From: an uncultured Paracoccaceae bacterium
GTDB lineage: Bacteria > Pseudomonadota > Alphaproteobacteria > Rhodobacterales > Rhodobacteraceae
Assembly (NCBI GenBank): GCA_947489445.1
Contig: CANLDN010000001.1
Location: 620,001-684,000 of the forward strand
Length of the DNA stretch: 64,000 bases
Direction: 5' to 3'
Below the pieces are notes generated by a model. That model did not search any database, was not told the origin of the DNA, and saw only the letters and a list, made by a program, of their open reading frames with translations. Positions within the stretch are counted from its first letter, which is position 1. Each line of letters starts with the position of its first letter. Below, one piece after another: positions 9,537 to 14,652 of the stretch. Both the position numbers and the translations under genes were made by a program.

Positions 9537-9687
9537 CCCTGACGAATGCCAAAGGAACTACATCGCAGCACCCATGGGACAATCCGAGCGGGTTCAATTC
9601 CCCTCCTTGCGTGCGCCCAGACGGAAAACCATTTCTTCGGGAATGGGGGCGGGACCCCAGACTGTTTCTTACCCCTTGTCGTCAGGG
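9537..9687 (+). ncRNA. Y RNA-like gene 1 (copy A), UUCG-capped
   Basis: The ends pair perfectly over nine bases: CCCTGACGA (9537-9545) with TCGTCAGGG (9679-9687). The 5' strand runs on as ATGCC and the 3' strand is preceded by CCTTG, together matching the bacterial Y-RNA Ro-binding pattern (GNCGAA-N-G opposite CNTTGNC). The box GGAACTACATC follows at about 9554. The interior holds a T-arm-like hairpin with loop TTCAATT and a bulged C in its stem (9586-9605). A second hairpin, CCATTTC-TTCG-GGAATGG (9629-9646), has a cUUCGg tetraloop. The order T-arm then closed hairpin parallels the permuted tRNA modules of copies B and C. Confidence 0.8.
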
Positions 9688-9695
9688 CCAAACAT

Positions 9696-9821
9696 TCCGG
9701 CAAATGCTGGTAGAACTACATCATGTCGCGGGTTCGAATCCCGCTCTTGCCATCACTTCGGCAAGATAGCTCAGTTGGTAGAGCGGTACCTACGTTGTTT
9801 CGCCCACTCCTTGTTGCCGGA
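9696..9821 (+). ncRNA. Y RNA-like gene 2 (copy B) containing a circularly permuted tRNA
   Basis: Terminal helix TCCGGCAA (9696-9703) / TTGCCGGA (9814-9821), continuing as ATGC and preceded by CCTTG. The interior reads as a tRNA in permuted order: T-arm GCGGG-TTCGAAT-CCCGC (9728-9744); 3' acceptor strand TCTTGCC (9745-9751); eight-base loop ATCACTTC; 5' acceptor strand GGCAAGA (9760-9766); TA; D-arm GCTC-AGTTGGTA-GAGC (9769-9784). There is no anticodon arm. The Ro helix sits where it would be, so the RNA resembles a tRNA opened at the anticodon and sealed at the acceptor end. This matches the known design of enterobacterial YrlA. Confidence 0.87.
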
Positions 9822-9834
9822 GCCTATGATCACC

Positions 9835-9964
9835 CCCTGGCGAATGCTGGTGGAACTACATTTTGGATGTCGAGGTCGTGGGTTCGAGTCCCGCTCTTGC
9901 TACCACGGCAAGATAGCTCAGTTGGATAGAGCGCGTAACGTTTCACCTTTCCTTGTCGCCAGGG
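9835..9964 (+). ncRNA. Y RNA-like gene 3 (copy C) containing a circularly permuted tRNA
   Basis: Terminal helix CCCTGGCGA (9835-9843) / TCGCCAGGG (9956-9964), nine base pairs, with ATGC and CCTTG at the usual places and GGAACTACAT at about 9852. The permuted module has a T-arm GTGGG-TTCGAGT-CCCGC (9878-9894), TCTTGCT pairing with GGCAAGA across a five-base loop ACCAC, then TA and a D-arm GCTC...GAGC ending at 9932. The acceptor sequence nearly equals that of copy B, but loop size and D-loop length differ, so the two are diverged duplicates under structural constraint. Confidence 0.87.
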
Positions 9965-9973
9965 ACCAAACAT

Positions 9974-10051
9974 CAGGGATTAGCTCAGGCTGGTCAGAGT
10001 GCCGCACTTGGACCGCGGAGGTCGGAGGTTCAAATCCTCCATCCCTGACCA
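9974..10051 (+). tRNA. tRNA-Pro (UGG)-like, linear, with encoded CCA
   Basis: Acceptor CAGGGAT/ATCCCTG, D-arm GCTC...GAGT, anticodon stem CCGCA/CGCGG with loop CTTGGAC (anticodon TGG, Pro), variable AGGTC, T-arm GGAGG-TTCAAAT-CCTCC, then A73 and CCA. The C1-G72 pair with A73 is the bacterial proline identity. One flaw: A31 faces C39, so the top of the anticodon stem is unpaired. It lies ten bases after Y RNA copy C. It may be a spare or decoy tRNA rather than the main proline tRNA. Confidence 0.75.
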
Positions 10052-10059
10052 TAATAACA

Positions 10060-10121
10060 GGAGGAATGCCTGTGGGACTACATCATCCAAATGTCAGTGT
10101 CTCACAATCACCTTGTCCTCC
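10060..10121 (+). ncRNA. Y RNA-like gene 4 (copy D), minimal
   Basis: Short element of 62 bases: GGAGGA (10060-10065) pairs with TCCTCC (10116-10121), with ATGCC after the 5' strand and CCTTG before the 3' strand. The box GGGACTACATC follows at 10074. No T-loop or acceptor-like module is visible, so this looks like the Ro-binding helix plus a simple loop. It sits between the Pro-like and Asn-like tRNAs, with only a few bases on the tRNA-Asn side. Confidence 0.75.
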
Positions 10122-10126
10122 CCCAT

Positions 10127-10201
10127 TTGGCTGTAGCTCAGTGGCAGAGCGCCTGACTGTTAATCAGGATGTCGCTGGTTCGACCCCTACCAGCCGAGCC
10201 A
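10127..10201 (+). tRNA. tRNA-Asn (GUU)-like, T-stem degenerate
   Basis: Acceptor TTGGCTG/CAGCCGA (one wobble), D-arm GCTC-AGTGGCA-GAGC, anticodon stem CCTGA/TCAGG with loop CTGTTAA (anticodon GTT, Asn), G73 and CCA, all consistent with asparagine identity. The T-stem is GCTGG against CCTAC, leaving two internal mismatches. The 3' strand is the one normally seen in tRNA-Asn, so the 5' strand has drifted. Alternatively GCTGGT can pair with ACCAGC, competing with the acceptor fold. It may be a decoy or repair substrate. Confidence 0.72.
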
Positions 10202-10205
10202 ATAA

Positions 10206-10280
10206 TGGAAGGTAGCTCAATTGGTAGAGCAACGGGTTTTGATCTCGTCGGTTGCAGGTTCGAGGCCTGCCTTCTAGCCA
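10206..10280 (+). tRNA. tRNA-Gln (UUG)-like, one base short in the T/acceptor junction
   Basis: D-arm GCTC...GAGC, anticodon stem ACGGG/CTCGT with loop TTTTGAT (anticodon TTG, Gln), T-loop TTCGAGG, G73 and CCA. The acceptor TGGAAGG pairs fully with CCTTCTA, giving the U1-A72 pair expected for glutamine, but this leaves only a four-base T-stem (CAGG/CCTG). A five-base T-stem leaves a six-base acceptor. The gene is thus one base shorter than a normal tRNA. It lies four bases after the Asn-like gene. Confidence 0.72.
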
Positions 10281-10296
10281 AAAATGAAAGGAAACA

Positions 10297-10374
10297 TCCG
10301 GGGGAATGCCCGTGGGATTACATCGCACAAAATCGGTCGCCGAAAGGCATCTCACGATATCCTTGTCCCCCGGA
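10297..10374 (+). ncRNA. Y RNA-like gene 5 (copy E), short
   Basis: Perfect nine-base terminal helix TCCGGGGGA (10297-10305) / TCCCCCGGA (10366-10374), with ATGCC and CCTTG in register, and the box GGGATTACATC at about 10314. The interior (about 40 bases) has no T-loop but could form a small hairpin around 10334-10342 (TCG-GTCGC-CGA). It resembles copy D as a minimal version of the Ro-binding RNA. Confidence 0.75.
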
Positions 10375-10375
10375 C

Positions 10376-10517
10376 CCATGAAAGGAAATGCCTGCAGGAT
10401 TACAGGTAGACGCAAGGCCCGCAGGGCCGGGGCCATCAGGCCCGTGCTGGTTCAACCCCAGCCCGGAGCAATCCGGTGGCGGAAAATCATCCTGCAAACG
10501 CCTTGTTCCGGTCGTGG
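10376..10517 (+). ncRNA. Y RNA-like gene 6 (copy F), GNRA-capped
   Basis: Outer stem CCATG (10376-10380) / CGTGG (10513-10517), a 3x3 internal loop, then GGAA (10384-10387) / TTCC (10506-10509), followed by ATGCC and preceded by CCTTG. The box reads AGGATTACA. Inside lies a T-arm GCTGG-TTCAACC-CCAGC (10446-10462), directly followed by a hairpin CCGGA-GCAA-TCCGG (10463-10476) with a GNRA loop in the place of the closed acceptor stem. The 5' interior (10410-10440) is very GC-rich and self-complementary. It is the most diverged copy and ends 22 bases before the next coding start. Confidence 0.72.
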
Positions 10518-10538
10518 TTTGATTTGAGAGTGAATGAG

Positions 10539-10958
10539 ATGAGACAGATTTTGACATGCGCGACCTGTAAGACGGAACTGACCTTTCCGATTTCCCCGAT
10601 TGAGACAGCGGCGGAAATGCGAGCGATCTGCACCTTCGCACTTGAAAAGGCGATCACACCGCGAGGCCGGTACTTGCTGATCGAAGGCGTGGTGCGAAAG
10701 ATCCGCATGGCTTTCGCTAAAGGCTGGCAACCGCGCAGCAATGCGTGGATCAACTTGGACGATCTGCGCGATTGGGTCGGCTATTCACCCCATCAGAAGC
10801 GGCTGAGTGGATTTTGCGATATTTCTGGCAGTGGCGAACCCAATCGTATCTGCCATTGCGGCAAACATATCGGTTGGCACCACGCAGATTGCCACGAATG
10901 GCACCTTTTCGAGCCCCTAATGGATGCGACGTTCTGGAAAAAGACGAAAGACGAGTAA
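10539..10958 (+). CDS. Small Cys/His-rich protein of the RNA-repair operon, unknown function
   Basis: 139 residues from the ATG at 10539 (a GTG at 10530 is possible; the open frame further upstream lies inside Y RNA copy F). It begins MRQILTCATCKTEL with a CxxC knuckle (C7, C10). The C-terminal part holds C105, C107, H110, H114, H115, C118, H119 and H122, a dense set of likely metal ligands. The middle has an amphipathic helical stretch and a YSPHQKRLSGF segment. I do not recognise the family. The stop is one base from the rtcB start, so the two are co-translated. A zinc-binding RNA-end or adaptor function is inference from context only. Confidence 0.75.
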   Translation: MRQILTCATCKTELTFPISPIETAAEMRAICTFALEKAITPRGRYLLIEGVVRKIRMAFAKGWQPRSNAWINLDDLRDWVGYSPHQKRLSGFCDISGSGEPNRICHCGKHIGWHHADCHEWHLFEPLMDATFWKKTKDE

Positions 10959-10959
10959 A

Positions 10960-12369
10960 ATGACTGACGTAGAAATCACAGGTGAAACCCTGAAGGAATG
11001 GGGACACACCCCCGGCAAAGACTTTGGCCGCGCCCTTGAAGTCGCGCAGGCGGCTGCAGCGGCGGGCTATGGGCTGGACCAAATCCGGACCAAGCTTGAC
11101 ACGATGAAGCCGCCCCCTCCTCCGCCCACGCTGCCCTTGCAAAAGGCGGGTGATGTGCCGTTTCATTTCAACATCGAAGCAGCCGACGATCCTGACGAGA
11201 TCAAGAACCTCGCCGATGTCCGCGAGACGATGAAGGCCGTTATGCGCACGCCGACAGTCGAAGCTGCCGCCGTCATGCCGGACGCCTGTCCGGCTGGCCC
11301 TCTTGGTACGATTCCAGTCGGCGGTGTCGTTGCGGCCCGCAATGCGATCCATCCGGGGATGCATTCGGCAGATATCTGTTGCTCGGTCATGATGACCGAT
11401 CTGGGGGAGATTGACCCAAAGGCGGTCCTTGACGCCGCTGAGACGGTAACGCATTTCGGCCCCGGTGGGCGGTCAAACGGCAAGCGCTTTACCCTGTCGC
11501 AAAGGCTGCTGGATGAGTTTCGGGAGAATAAGTTCCTGAACAATCCCAAAATCTTGCGTATGGCGGTCGAGCATCTGGGCACCCAAGGTGACGGCAACCA
11601 TTTCTTGTTTGTGGGCAAATCCCGCAACACCGGGCGGACAGCGATTGTCACCCACCACGGGTCGCGTGGACCGGGGGCGGTGCTGTACAAGCTCGGCATG
11701 GACGTGGCGCAGAAGTACCGCAAGAAGCTGTCGCCAGATACGCTGAAGCAGAACGCTTGGATTCCGGCGGATACCCAGGATGGCCAAGAATACTGGGCTG
11801 CCCTGCAACTGATCCGCAAATGGACCAAAGCGAACCATAACGCGATCCATCAGGCGACGGTGGAGGGGTCCAAGGCGCAGCCGGGTGATCGGTTCTGGAA
11901 CGAACATAACTTCGTCTTCCGGCGCGGTGATCTGTATTACCACGGCAAGGGGGCGACCCCGGCCTGGGGTGACTATGCCCATGACGCGACCGGGCTGACG
12001 CTGATCCCGCTGAACATGGCAGAGCCTGTGCTGGTCGTGAAAGGCAAGGATGCGGATCATGCGCTGGGCTTTTCGCCGCATGGGGCGGGGCGTAACTTCT
12101 CGCGGTCCGAGCATAAGCGGCGCATGGGTGAAATGACGGCACAACAGGCGCTTGAGGCGGAAACCCAAGGGCTTGATATCCGCTTTCCAGCGGGCGGGAT
12201 CGATGCGTCGGAATTGCCGTCATCCTATAAGAATGCGGCCAATGTCGTCCGGCAGATTGATAAATTCGGCCTCGCCGAGATCGAGGATTACATCGACCCT
12301 TATGGGTGCATGATGGCGGGCGATGTTCCCCCGTTTTGGATGAACAAGAAAAAGAAGGGGCGGCGCTAG
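10960..12369 (+). CDS. rtcB: RtcB RNA ligase
   Basis: 469 residues from the ATG at 10960. RtcB joins RNA 3'-phosphate or 2',3'-cyclic phosphate ends to 5'-OH ends using GTP and Mn2+, the ends left by many tRNA anticodon nucleases. Expected metal and catalytic residues are present: D138 and C141 in SADICCSV, H214 in GDGNHF, H232/H233 in THHGSRGPG, and the guanylated H374 in SPHGAGR. The usual PDVH segment is altered to MPDACPAG (106-112) and GxDIGCG to SADICCS, marking a divergent RtcB subgroup. It follows the Cys/His protein and precedes kptA by 24 bases. Confidence 0.93.
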   Translation: MTDVEITGETLKEWGHTPGKDFGRALEVAQAAAAAGYGLDQIRTKLDTMKPPPPPPTLPLQKAGDVPFHFNIEAADDPDEIKNLADVRETMKAVMRTPTVEAAAVMPDACPAGPLGTIPVGGVVAARNAIHPGMHSADICCSVMMTDLGEIDPKAVLDAAETVTHFGPGGRSNGKRFTLSQRLLDEFRENKFLNNPKILRMAVEHLGTQGDGNHFLFVGKSRNTGRTAIVTHHGSRGPGAVLYKLGMDVAQKYRKKLSPDTLKQNAWIPADTQDGQEYWAALQLIRKWTKANHNAIHQATVEGSKAQPGDRFWNEHNFVFRRGDLYYHGKGATPAWGDYAHDATGLTLIPLNMAEPVLVVKGKDADHALGFSPHGAGRNFSRSEHKRRMGEMTAQQALEAETQGLDIRFPAGGIDASELPSSYKNAANVVRQIDKFGLAEIEDYIDPYGCMMAGDVPPFWMNKKKKGRR

Positions 12370-12393
12370 ACCGCCCCGCAACGGAAACGAAAA

Positions 12394-12939
12394 ATGAAAC
12401 AACAAAGCAAATTCCTCAGCCTTGTGCTGCGGCACAAACCCGAAGTGATCGGGCTGACACTTGATCAGCAAGGGTGGGTTTCGGTTGAAACGCTGCTGAC
12501 ACAATTGGCTGCGCATGACCGTGCGATAAGCCGCGAGATGTTGGATACGATTGTTGCCACAAGCGACAAGAAACGATTCACGCTGTCAGATGACGGCGCG
12601 CGTATTCGTGCGGCACAAGGGCATTCGGTGAATGTCGCGCTTGGGCTTGCACCGACCATACCGCCCGCCGTGCTGTATCATGGGACCGCTGAAAAGAACC
12701 TCGACCCCATCATGACGGATGGGCTGTGTCCGCGTACGCGCCAGCAGGTGCATCTATCAGCCGATACGCAAACCGCCAAGATGGTTGGGATCCGCCATGG
12801 CAAACCAATCGTACTAAACGTAGATGCAGCAAAGATGCAGGCGGACGGGCTGGTCTTTTTTCAGGCCGAAAACGGTGTTTGGCTGACCGATCACGTGCCG
12901 CCGCAATACCTGACAGATGAAAAAGACACCGTTTCTTGA
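12394..12939 (+). CDS. kptA: RNA 2'-phosphotransferase (Tpt1/KptA)
   Basis: 181 residues, full length for the family. The N-terminal winged-helix lobe starts KFLSLVLRHKPEVIGL with R13-H14 of the RH signature. The C-terminal ADP-ribosyltransferase-like lobe has AAQGHSV, LYHGT and RQQVHLS. Tpt1 uses NAD+ to remove an internal RNA 2'-phosphate, and some members can ADP-ribosylate terminal phosphates. It is the last gene of the rsr-rtcB unit. RtcB ligation does not itself leave a 2'-phosphate, so its partner reaction here is unclear. Only a weak purine-rich ribosome-binding site is visible. Confidence 0.93.
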   Translation: MKQQSKFLSLVLRHKPEVIGLTLDQQGWVSVETLLTQLAAHDRAISREMLDTIVATSDKKRFTLSDDGARIRAAQGHSVNVALGLAPTIPPAVLYHGTAEKNLDPIMTDGLCPRTRQQVHLSADTQTAKMVGIRHGKPIVLNVDAAKMQADGLVFFQAENGVWLTDHVPPQYLTDEKDTVS

Positions 12940-12998
12940 TGAATCGTTCGGTTAAGTAGCGATCATCATTCGTAAAATCATGACTTCGAATGACTGGC

Positions 12999-13040
12999 TT
13001 GCATATTGTTCGATATCGAACTATATAGTGCGATATCGAA
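12999..13040 (+). promoter_or_regulatory. Promoter with twin GATATC-centred operators for the nitroreductase/marR unit
   Basis: TTGCAT (12999-13004) and TATATA (13022-13027) are separated by 17 bases, a good sigma-70 promoter. A perfect palindrome TTCGATATCGAA (13009-13020) fills the spacer, and a second copy, TGCGATATCGAA (13029-13040), lies just after the -10 box. The centres are 20 bases apart, about two helical turns, so two repressor dimers could bind the same face. The MarR regulator at 14206 is the natural candidate. Confidence 0.75.
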
Positions 13041-13057
13041 TAATATGGAGAAATCTG

Positions 13058-14197
13058 ATGAACCGACGTAAGTTTCTTGCCCTCAGCGGCGGTGGTGTCA
13101 TTCTGGCCGCCACCGCCACCATTGGCACCATCGCAACCCGCAAACCAACAGATGCTTTGGCCCCTTGGACACAAGCGGGGACAATGTACACTGAGCCACG
13201 CAAGCGTGCCTTATCCTATGCAATTCTGGCCCCTAACCCGCATAATCGGCAACCATGGCTCGTCGATTTGTCCGGAGAGGATCGCGTGACCCTAACCGTG
13301 GACACGGCCAAGATGCTGCCACATACCGACCCGCTGAACCGTCAGATCACCATCGGATTGGGCTGCTTTTTGGAAGTCATGGTCATGGCCGCTGCCGAGG
13401 ATGGGTACACTGTTGATCTGGAGGTTTTCCCGGAAGGTTCCGACCTTACCGCACTGGATGAGCGACCTGTCGCTGTGGCAACGTTTCGCAAGGCCGCAAC
13501 AGCTAATCCCGACCCACTATTCGCTCATATCATGGATCGGCGATCCAACAAGGAACCCTATGACATAACCCGCCCCGTTCCGACCGATGTGTTGAACAGA
13601 ATTACTATGGCTGCGTCCCGCGGCGCGCAGGCTATAGCTGACGGGAGTGATCAGAGCGTGACGACGCTTCGCGAACTGACCAGCCAGGCGCTTGTTGTCG
13701 AAATAGATACCCCACACACGTTCAAAGAAAGCGTAGACCTGTTCCGTATCGGCAAAGCGGAAGTTGAGGCCAACCCTGACGGCATCGACTTTTCTGGTCC
13801 GATGTTTGAAACACTCGGCGCCTTTGGCCTGATGACCCGCGACGGCACACTCGATACCTCCTCTACCATGTTCCAACAAGGTAAAGTGGCCGTTTTAGAA
13901 AACACGGAAACGGCGATGGCGCATCTGTGGCTGAACACCCGTGGCAACAGCCGCGAAGATCAAATCACAGCAGGCCGCGACTGGGTCAGATTGAACCTTG
14001 CGGCCACAGCAGAAGGTGTCGCCATGCAACCCCTGAGCCAAGCCCTGCAAGAATACCAGGAAATGGCAGAACACTATGCCCGCCTGCATGATATGCTTGC
14101 GGCAGAGGGCGAGACTGTGCAAATGCTGGCCCGGCTGGGGTACGGCATCGCACTGCCACCCAGTCCACGCTGGCCGCTGGAGGCAAAACTGATCTAA
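13058..14197 (+). CDS. Tat-exported nitroreductase-like flavoprotein
   Basis: 379 residues from the ATG at 13058, preceded by GGAG. The N-terminus MNRRKFLALSGGGVILAATA is a twin-arginine signal, so the protein is likely folded with its cofactor and exported. The body resembles nitroreductase/Acg-type FMN-binding domains (LAPNPHNRQPW, FAHIMDRRSNKEPYD, WVRLNLAATAEGVAMQPLSQ). Its electron donor and substrate are unknown. It is probably transcribed with the MarR gene that starts nine bases downstream. Confidence 0.8.
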   Translation: MNRRKFLALSGGGVILAATATIGTIATRKPTDALAPWTQAGTMYTEPRKRALSYAILAPNPHNRQPWLVDLSGEDRVTLTVDTAKMLPHTDPLNRQITIGLGCFLEVMVMAAAEDGYTVDLEVFPEGSDLTALDERPVAVATFRKAATANPDPLFAHIMDRRSNKEPYDITRPVPTDVLNRITMAASRGAQAIADGSDQSVTTLRELTSQALVVEIDTPHTFKESVDLFRIGKAEVEANPDGIDFSGPMFETLGAFGLMTRDGTLDTSSTMFQQGKVAVLENTETAMAHLWLNTRGNSREDQITAGRDWVRLNLAATAEGVAMQPLSQALQEYQEMAEHYARLHDMLAAEGETVQMLARLGYGIALPPSPRWPLEAKLI

Positions 14198-14205
14198 GGA
14201 CGAGT

Positions 14206-14652
14206 ATGGACGCGCAAGACAAACAGGTGTTTCAGGTCTTCACCGAAGTAGGCATTATCAACCAGTTGACGACGGCGATCTTCGCGGCACGCCTGCCTGA
14301 CGGCCTTCACCCTTCTCACTTTAGCTTGCTCAACAATCTTGTCCGTCTTGGGGATGGAAAGACACCCCTTGCTCTTGCCAGCGCCTTTCAGGTCCCCAAG
14401 ACGACCATGACCCACACTTTGTCTGTCCTTGAAAAACGCGGTTTGATCAGATTGGCCCCTCATGAAACGGATGGGCGTAGCAAGCTGGTCTATCTGACAG
14501 ACTCTGGTAGGGAGGTACATCAAAATGCCATTCACGCGATGGAACAGCCTATCCGCAAGATGACCCATGACCTAGGCGCGCAAGAGATCATCGGGCTGCT
14601 GCCTATGCTGACAACTTTGCGGGCTTATCTCGATGATAATCGCGATATCTAG
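14206..14652 (+). CDS. MarR-family transcriptional regulator
   Basis: 148 residues with a winged HTH (ALASAFQVPKTTMTHTLSVL, then the KRGLIRL and DGRSKLVYLTD wing). The start lies nine bases after the nitroreductase stop, an arrangement typical of a self-regulated repressor operon. Likely targets are the two GATATC palindromes in the promoter at 12999-13040, and the inducer may be a phenolic or nitro compound. Its stop overlaps the stop of the convergent VWA gene (CTAG, 14649-14652). Confidence 0.9.
   Translation: MDAQDKQVFQVFTEVGIINQLTTAIFAARLPDGLHPSHFSLLNNLVRLGDGKTPLALASAFQVPKTTMTHTLSVLEKRGLIRLAPHETDGRSKLVYLTDSGREVHQNAIHAMEQPIRKMTHDLGAQEIIGLLPMLTTLRAYLDDNRDI

Noticed and set aside
9497..10436. 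Several open frames (90 to 213 codons) on both strands across the Y RNA/tRNA region
   Set aside because: They run through six structured RNAs and three tRNAs, have no ribosome-binding sites, and their translations are repetitive tRNA-arm sequence.
10476..10538. GTG-initiated extension of the Cys/His-rich protein
   Set aside because: It would start inside Y RNA copy F; the ATG at 10539 (or GTG at 10530) fits the spacing better.
6175..12939. RNA-repair locus as a mobile element
   Set aside because: No integrase, transposase, flanking direct repeats or attachment sites were seen, and base composition is like its neighbours apart from the rtcR-rsr gap.
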